Shown: positions 16,977-25,611, numbered from the stretch's first letter. The stretch is 64,000 bases of DNA from Gordonia rubripertincta (GCF_038024875.1 NZ_CP136136.1:3038001-3102000); one strand, 5' to 3'. Numbers and translations are program-made. The notes: generated by a model not told the origin, from the sequence alone.

Positions 16977-17714
16977 ATGAGTTCCGGTGAACGGGGCCCC
17001 GACGCGGCGCGGACGGTGCTGGCGATCGACACCGCGACCGACTCGGTGGTCACCGGGGTCGTCGAGTTGACCGGTGGGACGGCCGGCGAGGTGCGGGTGC
17101 TGGCCGAACGCGTGGTCACCGACCACCGCCGGCACGCGGAACTGCTCACCACCCTGATCGCGGAATGCCTTACCGAGTCCGGGATCTCCCGTGACGCGTT
17201 GGCCGCGGTGGTCGTCGGATGCGGCCCCGGGCCGTTCACCGGACTGCGCGTCGGTATGGCCACCGGTGCGGCCTTCGCCGACGCACTCGGCATCCCGGCC
17301 CACGGTGTGTGTTCGCTGGACGCCCTCGCTCTCGACACGACCCCGCCCGCCGAGCGCCCCGACGTCCTCGTCGTCACCGACGCCCGTCGCCGAGAGGTGT
17401 ACTGGGCGTTGTACCGCGACGGTGCGCGGGTGCGCGGACCCGAGGTCACCGCCCCGGCGACGGTCGCCGAGGAGCTGTCCCCGGTCTTCACCGCCGGTGA
17501 GGTCGGCGCGGCGTCGGGTTCGGCGGTCCACCTGGAATCGGTCGGCTGGACGGGTGCGCCGCCGCAGGCCACCGTGCCGTCGGCGCGCGGACTCGTCGCG
17601 GCGGCCGCCTCCGAGATCGTCGCCGGCGAAATTCCCGAACCCCTTGTGCCGCTGTACCTCCGACGCCCCGACGCGGTTGAGCAGAAGTCCCGGAAACTGG
17701 GGGCCGCGCGGTGA
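16977..17714 (+). CDS. tsaB: tRNA t6A biosynthesis protein TsaB
   Basis: TsaB (245 residues) is the ASKHA-fold partner of TsaD, needed to assemble the t6A-making complex. LAIDTATDS at the start, HAELL and CGPGPFTGLRVGMATG are family signatures. The C-terminal part ends PLYLRRPDAVEQKS, a normal ending. It starts from ATG three bases after tsaE and its stop overlaps rimI (GTGA). Clustering of tsaE, tsaB, rimI and tsaD is the standard actinobacterial arrangement. Confidence 0.96.
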   Translation: MSSGERGPDAARTVLAIDTATDSVVTGVVELTGGTAGEVRVLAERVVTDHRRHAELLTTLIAECLTESGISRDALAAVVVGCGPGPFTGLRVGMATGAAFADALGIPAHGVCSLDALALDTTPPAERPDVLVVTDARRREVYWALYRDGARVRGPEVTAPATVAEELSPVFTAGEVGAASGSAVHLESVGWTGAPPQATVPSARGLVAAAASEIVAGEIPEPLVPLYLRRPDAVEQKSRKLGAAR

Positions 17715-18220
17715 CGGCACCGGAATTGATCATCGACGCGCTGACCTACGGCGACATCCCGAAGTGCGCGGCGCTGGAGAAGCAGATGTTCGCCGAGGAC
17801 TCGCCGTGGCCGGCGTCGGCGTTCCGGGCCGAACTCAACGCGCCCTACAACACCTACTTCGCGGCGCGGGAACGCGCGGGCGGTGAGGTCATCGGTTACG
17901 CCGGGATCTCCACGCTCGGTCAGCCCGATGCCTACGAGTGCGAGATCCACACGATCGCAGTCGATCCCGCCCATCGCGGACGGGGTATCGGGAGGGCCCT
18001 GCTGGAGGCGATGCTGACGGTGGCCGACGCCGTCGACGCACCGGTCTTCCTCGAGGTGCGCACCGACAACGACGTCGCGATCACCCTGTACTCCCGGCAC
18101 GGCTTCAGTACTGCCGGAATCCGCCGGAACTACTATCAGCCGTCCGGCGCGGATGCCTACACGATGTTGCGGGTCCCGAGTTCGGGACGGCCGCTCGATC
18201 CCGAGGAGGGCCCGGCGTGA
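17711..18220 (+). CDS. rimI: Ribosomal protein S18-alanine N-acetyltransferase
   Basis: A 169-residue GNAT acetyltransferase. The acetyl-CoA motif A is IAVDPAHRGRGIGRALLEAML, preceded by GYAGISTLGQPDAYECEIHT and followed by FLEVRTDNDVAITLYSRHGF. In bacteria RimI acetylates the N-terminus of ribosomal protein S18 and can have wider N-alpha targets. The GTG start overlaps the tsaB stop and the gene's own stop overlaps tsaD (GTGA), so translation of the four t6A-cluster genes is coupled. Confidence 0.93.
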   Translation: MTAPELIIDALTYGDIPKCAALEKQMFAEDSPWPASAFRAELNAPYNTYFAARERAGGEVIGYAGISTLGQPDAYECEIHTIAVDPAHRGRGIGRALLEAMLTVADAVDAPVFLEVRTDNDVAITLYSRHGFSTAGIRRNYYQPSGADAYTMLRVPSSGRPLDPEEGPA

Positions 18221-19263
18221 TCGTCATGGGCATCGAGAGTTCCTGCGACGAGACCGGAGTCGGGATCGTGCGCTGGACGCCGGCCGACGGCGACGCCCCA
18301 GGCTTCGCGACGCTGCTCGCCGACGAGGTCGCCTCGAGCGTCGACGAGCACGCCCGCTTCGGCGGTGTCGTCCCCGAGATCGCCTCGCGCGCACACCTCG
18401 AGGCCATCGTGCCGACGATGCGTCGCGCCCGTGAGGCCGCCGGTATCGACCGACCGGACGCCATCGCCGTCACCATCGGACCCGGGCTCGCCGGTGCGCT
18501 GCTCGTCGGCGTCGCCGCGGCCAAGGCCTACGCACTCGCCTGGGATGTGCCGCTGTACGCGATGAACCATCTCGGCGGACACGTCGCGGTGGACACCCTC
18601 GAACACGGTCCGATGCCCGAGTGCGTCGCCCTGCTCGTGTCGGGCGGGCACACCCATCTGCTGCACGTCACCGATCTCGCCGAGCCGATCGTCGAACTCG
18701 GCACCACGGTCGACGACGCGGCGGGGGAGGCCTTCGACAAGGTCGCCCGACTCCTCGACCTCGGTTTCCCCGGCGGCCCGGCCCTCGATCGCGCCGCCCG
18801 GGACGGCGACCCGAAGGCCATCGCGTTCCCCCGCGGGATGACCGGGCCACGCGACGCCCGCAACGACTTCTCGTTCAGCGGTCTCAAGACCGCGGTCGCC
18901 CGGTATGTGGAGAAGTGTGAGCGCGACGGGGTGGAGGTCCCGGTGGCCGACGTCGCGGCGTCGTTTCAGGAGGCCGTCGCCGACGTGCTCACCATGAAGG
19001 CGGTCCGTGCGTGCGGCGATCTGGGGGTCGACACCCTGGTCCTCGGCGGCGGGGCCACCGCCAACTCGCGGATCCGGTCGCTCGCGGAGGAACGCTGCGC
19101 GGCCGCCGGGATCACGCTGCGCGTGCCCAAGCCGCGACTCTGCACCGACAACGGGGTCATGATCGCCACCCTCGGTGCGCACGTGATCGCCGGAGGCGCG
19201 GCACCGTCGCCGCTCACGGTGGCCTCCGACCCGGCGATGTCGGTGCGCGTCAGTCAGCTCTGA
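18217..19263 (+). CDS. tsaD: tRNA N6-adenosine threonylcarbamoyltransferase
   Basis: TsaD (348 residues) transfers the threonylcarbamoyl group to A37 of tRNA with TsaB and TsaE. GIESSCDETG at the N-terminus, the metal-binding MNHLGGHVAV, LVSGGHTHL, and the late LVLGGGATANSRIR and CTDNGVMIA are all present. The GTG at 18217 has AGGAGG seven bases upstream and overlaps the rimI stop; the frame is open upstream inside rimI but that region is not TsaD. It ends the operon about 85 bases before the groES control site. Confidence 0.97.
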   Translation: MIVMGIESSCDETGVGIVRWTPADGDAPGFATLLADEVASSVDEHARFGGVVPEIASRAHLEAIVPTMRRAREAAGIDRPDAIAVTIGPGLAGALLVGVAAAKAYALAWDVPLYAMNHLGGHVAVDTLEHGPMPECVALLVSGGHTHLLHVTDLAEPIVELGTTVDDAAGEAFDKVARLLDLGFPGGPALDRAARDGDPKAIAFPRGMTGPRDARNDFSFSGLKTAVARYVEKCERDGVEVPVADVAASFQEAVADVLTMKAVRACGDLGVDTLVLGGGATANSRIRSLAEERCAAAGITLRVPKPRLCTDNGVMIATLGAHVIAGGAAPSPLTVASDPAMSVRVSQL

Positions 19264-19347
19264 GTCCTCTCCGGCTGTGTCGACGCCGCTGAGCCTGCGA
19301 TCGCCGCGAGCGAAACTCCGGCATTTTGCACCCTCCACCCTTGAGTG

Positions 19348-19374
19348 CTGGCACTCGCACGTATAGAGTGCTAG
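19348..19374. promoter_or_regulatory. CIRCE operator (HrcA site) of groES-groEL1
   Basis: CTGGCACTC-N9-GAGTGCTAG matches the CIRCE inverted repeat (TTAGCACTC-N9-GAGTGCTAA) at 16 of 18 arm positions with the exact nine-base spacer. HrcA binding here represses groE and is relieved by heat. TTGAGT (19341-19346) and TATAGA (19362-19367), 15 bases apart, may be the promoter overlapped by the site. A shorter palindrome, GAGTGC-TG-GCACTC, covers 19343-19356. Confidence 0.93.
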
Positions 19375-19476
19375 TCGGCGCTGAGTGAAGCCTCGGACAC
19401 CCGCGACGACGAGGTTTTGTCCCAGGGCCATGAACGTGCAGATTCTTTCTCAGTACGAAAGTTGAGGACTCACATC

Positions 19477-19776
19477 GTGGCGAGCGTGAACATCAAGCCG
19501 CTTGAGGACAAGATCCTGGTGCAGGCCGTCGAGGCCGAGACGACCACCGCCTCGGGCCTGGTCATCCCGGACTCCGCCAAGGAGAAGCCGCAGGAGGGCA
19601 CCGTCATCGCCGTCGGCGAGGGCCGGGTCACCGAGCAGGGCAACCGCGTCCCCGTGGACGTCAAGGAAGGTGACACCGTCATCTACAGCAAGTACGGCGG
19701 CACCGAGATCAAGTACGCCGGCGAGGAGTACCTGATCCTCTCGGCGCGCGACGTCCTCGCCGTCATCGGCAAGTAG
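19477..19776 (+). CDS. groES: 10 kDa chaperonin GroES
   Basis: GroES (99 residues) is the lid of the GroEL folding chamber. ASVNIKPLEDKILVQ starts the protein, the mobile loop region is TTASGLVIPDSAKEKPQEG, and the C-terminus is YLILSARDVLAVIGK. The GTG at 19477 is chosen as it gives the standard N-terminus and has GAGGA eight bases upstream; the frame is open to 19417 without similarity. The CIRCE operator lies about 100 bases upstream. Two hairpins separate it from groEL1. Confidence 0.98.
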   Translation: MASVNIKPLEDKILVQAVEAETTTASGLVIPDSAKEKPQEGTVIAVGEGRVTEQGNRVPVDVKEGDTVIYSKYGGTEIKYAGEEYLILSARDVLAVIGK

Positions 19777-19798
19777 GACTCGGGCCACACAGACCCCG

Positions 19799-19859
19799 CG
19801 AGTCATCTCGTGACTCGACGCACCGCCCCGGCTCCCCGTGCAGGGGTACCGGGGCGGTG
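19799..19859 (+). terminator. Two consecutive hairpins between groES and groEL1
   Basis: Hairpin 1 is CGAGTCA (19799-19805), five-base loop, TGACTCG (19811-19817). Hairpin 2 pairs CACCGCCCCGG (19821-19831) with CCGGGGCGGTG (19849-19859) over eleven perfect bases, with a small inner CCCC/GGGG stem. There is no T-run. They could be a partial terminator, an mRNA processing site or a stability element that sets the GroES:GroEL1 ratio. Confidence 0.6.
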
Positions 19860-19897
19860 TGCGTTGTGCCGGACGACTCCCGTGAAGAAAGAGATTC

Positions 19898-21514
19898 ATG
19901 GCCAAGCAGATTGAATTCAACGAAACCGCGCGGCGGGCGCTCGAGCGAGGCATCGATCAGCTCGCCGACACCGTGAAGGTCACCCTCGGCCCGCGTGGCC
20001 GACACGTGGTGCTCGCCAAGGCCTTCGGCGGACCGAGCGTCACCAACGACGGCGTCACCATCGCCAGGGACATCGACCTCGAGGATCCCTTCGAGAACCT
20101 CGGTGCCCAGCTGGTGAAGTCGGTCGCGACCAAGACCAACGACGTCGCCGGCGACGGCACCACCACCGCAACCGTTCTGGCGCAGGCGATGGTCAAGGCC
20201 GGGCTGCGCAACGTCGCCGCCGGTGCCAACCCGATCGCACTCGGCCAGGGCATCAGCAAGGCCGCCGACGCCCTGAGCGAGGCCCTGCTGGCCGCCGCCA
20301 CCCCGGTCGCCGGTGAACAGTCCATCGCCCAGATCGCCACCGTCTCCTCGCGTGACGAGGAGATCGGCGAGATGGTCGGCAAGGCGATGAGCGTGGTCGG
20401 CGCCGACGGCGTCGTCACCGTCGAAGAGGGCTCCGGCCTGCAGACCGAACTCGACATCACCGAGGGCGTGCAGTTCGACAAGGGTTTCCTCTCGCCGTAC
20501 TTCGTCACCGATGTCGACAGCCAGGAAGCGGTCCTCGAGGACGCACTCGTGCTGCTCTACCGCGACAAGATCAGCTCGCTGCCGGAGTTCCTGCCGCTGC
20601 TGGAGAAGGTCGTCGAGGCGGGCAAGTCGCTGCTGATCGTCGCCGAGGACGTCGAGGGCGAGCCGCTGTCGACCCTCGTGGTGAACTCGATCCGCAAGAC
20701 CATCCGCGCCGTCGCGGTGAAGTCGCCGTTCTTCGGTGACCGTCGCAAGGCCTTCATGGAGGACCTGGCGGTCGTCACCGGCGGCACCGTGGTCACCTCG
20801 GACGTAGGCCTCACCCTGTCGACTGTGGGCCTCGAGGTCCTCGGTTCGGCGCGTCGTGTCGTCGTCACCAAGGACGCCACCACGATCGTCGAGGGCGCGG
20901 GCACCAAGGAGGCCATCGCCGGTCGCGCCGCGCAGCTGCGTCGCGAGATCGAGGCGTCGGACTCCGACTGGGACAAGGAGAAGCTCGCCGAGCGTCTGGC
21001 CAAGCTGGCCGGCGGCGTGGCCGTCATCCGAGTCGGTGCGGCCACCGAGACCTCGCTCAAGGAGCGCAAGCACCGCGTCGAGGACGCCGTCGCCGCAGCC
21101 AAGGCCGCGGTCGAGGAAGGCATCATCCCCGGCGGTGGTTCGGCCATCGTCCAGGCATCGAAGGTGCTCGACGAGCTCGCCGCCTCGCTGACCGACGACG
21201 AGGCGCTGGGCGTCCGCGTGGTCCGGGACGCTGCCAAGGCGCCGCTGTTCTGGATCGCCTCCAACGCCGGTCTCGACGGGGCAGTCGTGGTCTCCAAGGT
21301 CACCGACCTCGGCAAGAACGAGGGCTTCAACGCTGCGAGCCTCACCTACGGTGACCTCGTCGGCGAGGGCATCATCGACCCGGTGAAGGTGACCCGTTCC
21401 GCGGTCGTCAACGCCGCGTCGGTCGCCCGCATGGTGCTCACCACCGAGACCGCGATCACCGATCAGCCCGCGGAGGAGCCGGCCGGCCACGCCGGACACG
21501 GTCACGCCCACTGA
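19898..21514 (+). CDS. groEL1: 60 kDa chaperonin GroEL1 with His-rich tail
   Basis: A 538-residue group I chaperonin. KVTLGPRGRHVVLAKAFG, the ATP-binding NDVAGDGTTTATVLAQ and the equatorial region near the end (IIPGGGSAIV; GDLVGEGIIDPVKVTRSAV) are intact. The C-terminus ends HAGHGHAH in place of the Gly-Met repeats of the main chaperonin GroEL2, which identifies the GroEL1 paralogue that sits next to groES in mycobacteria. In M. smegmatis GroEL1 assists mycolic acid synthesis during biofilm growth. A second groEL, outside the window, would be the housekeeping one. A 41-base terminator follows. Confidence 0.97.
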   Translation: MAKQIEFNETARRALERGIDQLADTVKVTLGPRGRHVVLAKAFGGPSVTNDGVTIARDIDLEDPFENLGAQLVKSVATKTNDVAGDGTTTATVLAQAMVKAGLRNVAAGANPIALGQGISKAADALSEALLAAATPVAGEQSIAQIATVSSRDEEIGEMVGKAMSVVGADGVVTVEEGSGLQTELDITEGVQFDKGFLSPYFVTDVDSQEAVLEDALVLLYRDKISSLPEFLPLLEKVVEAGKSLLIVAEDVEGEPLSTLVVNSIRKTIRAVAVKSPFFGDRRKAFMEDLAVVTGGTVVTSDVGLTLSTVGLEVLGSARRVVVTKDATTIVEGAGTKEAIAGRAAQLRREIEASDSDWDKEKLAERLAKLAGGVAVIRVGAATETSLKERKHRVEDAVAAAKAAVEEGIIPGGGSAIVQASKVLDELAASLTDDEALGVRVVRDAAKAPLFWIASNAGLDGAVVVSKVTDLGKNEGFNAASLTYGDLVGEGIIDPVKVTRSAVVNAASVARMVLTTETAITDQPAEEPAGHAGHGHAH

Positions 21515-21543
21515 TCTGAGCGCATCGCACCGGTAGTACACAA

Positions 21544-21584
21544 CACGGGAGCCGGGCATCCTCTGCGGATGCCCGGCTCCCGTG
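21544..21584. terminator. Strong hairpin terminator after groEL1
   Basis: An 18-base perfect stem (21544-21561 with 21567-21584; arms begin CACGGGAGCC and end GGCTCCCGTG) closes a five-base TCTGC loop. No T-run follows, as is common in actinobacteria. It lies between groEL1 and the convergent whiB3, so it can serve both strands. Confidence 0.9.
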
Positions 21585-21653
21585 TCGTTCGCGGTGGTGA
21601 CGCGGTGGCCCTGATCGTCGGCGGGTCCCTCTCCGCCGGCGGCTACGGACTGC

Positions 21654-21950
21654 TCAGCTCGCCATCCGGCGGCCGACACCGCGCTTCATCAGCATGCTGC
21701 GCTCGGACTCGGAGAGCCCGCCCCAGATTCCGTAGGGCTCGGCCACGGCGAGTGCGTGCTCGCGGCACTGGGCGATGACGGGGCATTGGTGGCACATCTC
21801 CTTGGCGCGACGCTCACGCTGGGCGCGCGCACGGCCGCGTTCACCGTCAGGATGGAAGAACATCGCAGAGTCGACGCCGCGGCAGAGGCCGGACATCTGC
21901 CAGTCCCAGATGTCTGCGTTGGGGCCGGGGAGATGGTTGGGCTGAGGCAT
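21654..21950 (-). CDS. whiB3: WhiB-family iron-sulfur transcription factor, WhiB3 type
   Basis: A 98-residue Wbl protein. Four cysteines (Cys23, Cys53, Cys56, Cys62) ligate a redox-sensitive [4Fe-4S] cluster; GIWGG (74-78) and a basic C-terminus bind the primary sigma factor and DNA. The sequence PNADIWDWQMSGLCRG and the place beside groEL1 match WhiB3, which in M. tuberculosis senses O2 and NO and controls redox balance and lipid production. The ATG at 21950 has AAGGAG eight bases upstream. The 396-base upstream region is shared divergently with the next gene. Confidence 0.95.
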   Translation of the reverse strand: MPQPNHLPGPNADIWDWQMSGLCRGVDSAMFFHPDGERGRARAQRERRAKEMCHQCPVIAQCREHALAVAEPYGIWGGLSESERSMLMKRGVGRRMAS

Positions 21951-22346
21951 GGCAGCTGCTCCTTGTCTAGGGCCGCACCGAGGTGCTCGGTGGAGAAACG
22001 TCGACTTCCTGCAACGCTGTCGCTCACATTAAGCGGGCCTGAGAAATGCAGTCAATACCGTCGAAATCGGTCATCCACCGCGTGAAAGTCTCGGAAATGT
22101 TAACGGCGGGTTAGACGGCCGGAAGTCGTTAGCACAGTGCCTCCCAGCGGCCCGCATGCCCTCTGACCGGACGAAAGGAGTGGTCGATGACCTGCGAGTA
22201 TCGGGCAGTGTGTCATTCGCCGGGAGGGTGCGTGTGCGGCGTTCGGCAAACGACGGCCATGTCAACGGTTAACACCGGGGAAATCTTTCTATCATCCGCC
22301 GGTGATCTGGTCTCAGGATTAACGTTGGGAATCGTTCGTTAAATTC
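21951..22346. other. Long divergent intergenic region, whiB3 to the 22347 gene
   Basis: These 396 bases are visibly richer in A and T than the flanks (for example TTAACGGCGGGTTAG at 22099-22113). whiB3 homologues have long regulatory 5' regions, so most of it is probably control sequence. I could not assign promoters, and a 64-codon minus-strand frame here lacks coding character. No tRNA or structured RNA was recognised. Confidence 0.4.
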
Positions 22347-23234
22347 ATGCAAACCAAAAGAGAACCAGTGATCAAGACCACTTCCCAAGGCCCGGACATG
22401 GCCTCTGAACTGCGTTGGGAGGCCGCCGTCGAGGCGGGGGGCCGCGGTGAGTACGCCGCGGCGCTCACCCAACTGGAGCGATTGGGTGCGGACGTGACGT
22501 CCGTGCACGGACCGATGCCGCGTGACCCCGCGGCAGCGGCGCTGCTGTCACTGTGCCGCAGCACGACGGCCTCTTTACTGCGGCAGGGTGGACGCCACGA
22601 CCTTGCGCAGGAACTCGACGGCCTCGCGTACGCAACCGTCGCGGCGGTCGATGCGGCACGAAGCATCGGGGCAGCCGCCGACCGGGTACGGGCGGCACGC
22701 GCCGACGCGCTCATCGGTCTGGCGGCGGACAACCTCGGCCTCTTTCGTTTCGGAGCGTCGGCGCGACTGCTCGACCGGGCGCGGACGCTGTTCTGCGATG
22801 CCTCGGGAGAGCAGGCCTCGGCAGACGAGATGGATTGGCTCACACACGCACGGTGCCGGCTGCGCTGGGAGTGGGTCAGCGCCGAACTCGGGCTCTATTC
22901 CGGAGACGTGGCAGCGGGGCTGTCGCACGCGGAGGCCGGCGACGAGCTCGTCCGGCATCTGTCGGGTATCTCCGACGTACCGGCGCGGCACCGCGTGAAG
23001 ACCTCTCTCGTCCGTGCGGCGGCCCTCGCCGGTGTGGGGGAGGTCGAGGCCTCGGCCGCGCGGGCCCGCGATGTCATCGTCGGCGCAGGTGAACGCGGTC
23101 TGCTGCCCCTGGAGTGGGCGGCGCTGAGCCTGCTGACCGGCATCGGTGCGGCGTCGGCCTCGGAGGAGAAGAGGTACCGGGACCTTCGCGCCACGCTGAT
23201 CGGCAAGGGCATGGCGCTGAAGCCCGAGGGCTGA
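22347..23234 (+). CDS. Conserved hypothetical protein upstream of sigD (Rv3415c type)
   Basis: A 295-residue soluble, helix-rich protein conserved between whiB3 and sigD in Mycobacteriales. It is built of Ala-rich helical pairs (LRWEAAVEAGGRGEYAAALTQL, RVRAARADALIGLAADNLGLF, HRVKTSLVRAAALAGVGEVEAS) that look like TPR or similar alpha-solenoid repeats, although no clean TPR consensus is seen. Function unknown. Start is uncertain: ATG 22347, GTG 22368 or ATG 22398 (MASELRWEAAVEAGG, the first well-conserved-looking residues); none has a strong ribosome binding site. Confidence 0.8.
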   Translation: MQTKREPVIKTTSQGPDMASELRWEAAVEAGGRGEYAAALTQLERLGADVTSVHGPMPRDPAAAALLSLCRSTTASLLRQGGRHDLAQELDGLAYATVAAVDAARSIGAAADRVRAARADALIGLAADNLGLFRFGASARLLDRARTLFCDASGEQASADEMDWLTHARCRLRWEWVSAELGLYSGDVAAGLSHAEAGDELVRHLSGISDVPARHRVKTSLVRAAALAGVGEVEASAARARDVIVGAGERGLLPLEWAALSLLTGIGAASASEEKRYRDLRATLIGKGMALKPEG

Positions 23235-23354
23235 TGGCTAAGGTGTTTGAGGGTCTGCCTCGGCGTTGACGTGACGTTCAGGGGTGTCGGGGCCCGTAAC
23301 AGGACCGGCTCACAAACGGTCAACCGATCTGTAACACGGGGATTCCTACGCGCG

Positions 23355-23930
23355 ATGAAGCTGACAGGTGGTGAGTTGGACGACGCCGTCCGGGCCGCGG
23401 GCCAGGGCGATCGTGCAGCTCTCACATCAGTCCTCGAAAGCGTGCAGGAACCGATCCTGCGCTATTGCCGAGGGCGAATCGGAATCGGAGAACGTCACCT
23501 GTTCTCCGCAGACGACATCGCGCAGGAGGCTTTGATGGCGGTGATGACCGCGCTGCCCCGTTATCGGGACCAGGGCAAGCCGTTCATGGCCTTCGTCTAT
23601 GGCATCACCTCACACAAGGTCGCCGACGCCATGCGGGTCAAGTCCGATCCGGTGGAGGACGTGCCCGAGGTCGGTCACGTCACCGGCGGACCGGAGCAGT
23701 TCGCCCTCGACGCCGACGGCAGCAGGCGGATGCGCGCCCTGCTCGACATACTTCCGGAGAAGCAGCGCGAGGTGCTGGTACTCCGGCTGGTCGTCGGCAT
23801 GTCGGCCGAGGAGACGGCCCAGATGATCGGAAGCACCGCAGGTGCGGTTCGAGTCGCCCAGCACCGGGCGTTGGCGAAGTTGAAGGACGAGTTGAAACGG
23901 ACAGGAGGTCACGATGAGCGGAGAATCTGA
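23355..23930 (+). CDS. sigD: ECF RNA polymerase sigma factor SigD
   Basis: SigD (about 191 residues) is an extracytoplasmic-function sigma factor. Region 2 is visible as DDIAQEALMAVMTALPRYRDQGKPF and region 4 as ILPEKQREVLVLRLVVG followed by the helix-turn-helix GSTAGAVRVAQHRALAKLKDEL. The ATG at 23355 is preferred; the frame is open to 23247 without similarity. Two GTAACA motifs (23296-23301, 23331-23336) resemble the SigD -35 element, in line with autoregulation, but this is weak. It overlaps its anti-sigma gene by 17 bases. Confidence 0.93.
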   Translation: MKLTGGELDDAVRAAGQGDRAALTSVLESVQEPILRYCRGRIGIGERHLFSADDIAQEALMAVMTALPRYRDQGKPFMAFVYGITSHKVADAMRVKSDPVEDVPEVGHVTGGPEQFALDADGSRRMRALLDILPEKQREVLVLRLVVGMSAEETAQMIGSTAGAVRVAQHRALAKLKDELKRTGGHDERRI

Positions 23931-24972
23931 CTGGCGCCATCGTCGCTCCGTCCACGGGCGTGAGCAGATCGGCCGTCCCGGCCGGCCGCCGGCCCATGGT
24001 CGGGGACCCGGTCCGAGTGGCCCGTCCACCGGTGGACCCGCGTCCGCCCGCGACGACCTCGACGCCGGACTGGGCGTCGGCGGGGAGTCCCTGGACCTCT
24101 CCGAGGTCGGCTTCGACGAGAACTTCCTCGAGGCGCTCTCCCACGACGCCCCCGTCCCCACGCGTGACAGCGCGGAATACGAACTCGCAGAACTTCTCTC
24201 GGGCTGGCGCAACGAGGTCGTATCGACCCCGACGCCGGAACTGGTCTCCGTCGACGACGTCGAGCGGGCGATCGCGAGCACCGAACGCGCGAGCCGTGGC
24301 CGGCGCATGGTCCGTCACCTGCGCGTCGTGTCCGGTGCGGCGGCGATCGTCATCGTGGCGGCGGCCGGCCTGACCGTCCTGTCCGAGGGCTCGCAGCCGG
24401 GTGACCCGCTGTGGGGCGTCAAGCAGGTCGTGTTCGCCGAGGCGGCGTCGGAGACGCAGGCGGCCCACGATGTGCGCGCGAATCTCGAACGTGCCGAGGC
24501 GGCGATCGCGGCCGGCGACACCGCTGCGGCGGCGAGCTTCATCGCGAAGGCCCAGGGCAGCATGGGGCCGATGCGCGACAAGGACACCCGTGAGGAGATG
24601 TCGAACTGGATGAACCGGCTTCGCGCCGGAGCCGGCCTGCCGCCGACCGCGGACGCGACGACGACCACCGGTCCGTCGGTACCCGGGGTGACCGAGTCGG
24701 GTGCACCCGTCTCCGAGCCGGACGTACGCAACCGGTCGGGGCGGCCGTCGCCCTCCGACATCTCTGTGACCACCACGCCCACGACCGAGGTGCCCGGCCC
24801 GGTCGAGGAGCCCGGTCCGAGCGAGCAGCCCGTGCCGTCGAGCCCGCCCAGCGAGCCGACCGAGGAGGTGCCATCGACGAGTTCGTCGATGACGCGGACC
24901 CCGGCCGACTTCCCGGCGTTCCCGTGGACGCCGCCGCCTGGCGTCGACGCGTCGGAGGGTCAGCCGCGCTAG
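23914..24972 (+). CDS. rsdA: Anti-sigma-D factor, membrane-anchored
   Basis: RsdA (352 residues) holds SigD inactive at the membrane until proteolysis releases it. The cytoplasmic N-terminal part contains the sigma-binding region near residues 60-100 (LDLSEVGFDENFLEALS; AEYELAELLSGWRNEV). One membrane helix lies at about 139-158 (VVSGAAAIVIVAAAGLTVL). The outside part starts with a helical domain (GDPLWGVKQVVFAEAASE; MSNWMNRLRAGAG) and ends in a long Pro/Thr/Ser/Glu linker. The ATG has AGGAGG six bases upstream and overlaps the end of sigD, so the pair is made together. Confidence 0.92.
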   Translation: MSGESDWRHRRSVHGREQIGRPGRPPAHGRGPGPSGPSTGGPASARDDLDAGLGVGGESLDLSEVGFDENFLEALSHDAPVPTRDSAEYELAELLSGWRNEVVSTPTPELVSVDDVERAIASTERASRGRRMVRHLRVVSGAAAIVIVAAAGLTVLSEGSQPGDPLWGVKQVVFAEAASETQAAHDVRANLERAEAAIAAGDTAAAASFIAKAQGSMGPMRDKDTREEMSNWMNRLRAGAGLPPTADATTTTGPSVPGVTESGAPVSEPDVRNRSGRPSPSDISVTTTPTTEVPGPVEEPGPSEQPVPSSPPSEPTEEVPSTSSSMTRTPADFPAFPWTPPPGVDASEGQPR

Positions 24973-24989
24973 ACCGCCCAACTCCACAG

Positions 24990-25028
24990 ACGACTGCGCC
25001 CGTACCGGATCGGTACGGGCGCAGTCGT
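24990..25028. terminator. Bidirectional hairpin terminator after rsdA
   Basis: An 18-base perfect stem (24990-25007 with 25011-25028, starting ACGACTGCGCC and ending GGCGCAGTCGT) closes a three-base loop between rsdA and the convergent DUF5319 gene. No T-run. Confidence 0.9.
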
Positions 25029-25066
25029 GTGAGTGAGTGGTGTCGGTGAGCGAACCCGAGGGTCGG

Positions 25067-25456
25067 TCAGCGGCCCTCGTCGTAGTGGTTGCGGGCGTCG
25101 GCGTAGCCGCGGCAGTAGTCCCACGTGACGTAGGCGTCGGGGCGCGGGTCGACGGCTGGCTCATGCGGACGTACGGTGCCGTCGATGAGGAGCTGGATCA
25201 GGTTCGCGCGGAGCATGTCCCAGTCGTGGTAGTGGTCCTCGTGGCAGTCGTCGCAGACGACGACGAGGCCCCGGACGCCGCGGTGGGCGAGCAGTGCCTC
25301 GTAGACGGCGAGGTCGGCCAGGTCTTCCTCGACCGCCAGCCGCTCGTTCTCGTCCAACGGGATGCCGGGCTCGACGCTGTCCAATGCGGAAGCGGGGTCG
25401 CTCGGGTCGTCGGCGAACGGATCCGGCGGGAGGCCGGGTGGCAGGTGGTCACGCAC
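25067..25456 (-). CDS. DUF5319 conserved protein (Rv3412 type)
   Basis: A 129-residue acidic cytoplasmic protein conserved beside guaB2 in Mycobacteriales. VVCDDCHEDHYHDWDMLRANL gives a Cys-x2-Cys pair with clustered His and Asp residues that could bind a metal, and a third Cys lies in TWDYCRGYADARNHYDEGR. Function unknown. The start is probably the GTG at 25456 (MRDHLPPGLPPDPF); the frame is open upstream and another GTG lies one codon before. No ribosome binding site is visible. Confidence 0.85.
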   Translation of the reverse strand: MRDHLPPGLPPDPFADDPSDPASALDSVEPGIPLDENERLAVEEDLADLAVYEALLAHRGVRGLVVVCDDCHEDHYHDWDMLRANLIQLLIDGTVRPHEPAVDPRPDAYVTWDYCRGYADARNHYDEGR

Positions 25457-25611
25457 ACCACCACCGTAGCGGATTCCCGGGCTGTTACGCCGCAGGCCTC
25501 CGAAGGTATTCGGGCGATATACGGCGGGTGCGGGGAGGCGGGAACACGGCTCCCGGATACCGCATCGGCTCCGTAGTGCACGTGTGACGATCGCCGCATC
25601 AGGTGAGTCGA

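Noticed and set aside
15222..17720. An 832-codon minus-strand frame over the alr-tsaB region
   Set aside because: Antisense to four well-identified genes, with no start context or motif.
22071..22265. A 64-codon minus-strand frame in the whiB3 intergenic region
   Set aside because: No ribosome binding site, no coding-type composition and no family; the region is better read as regulatory.
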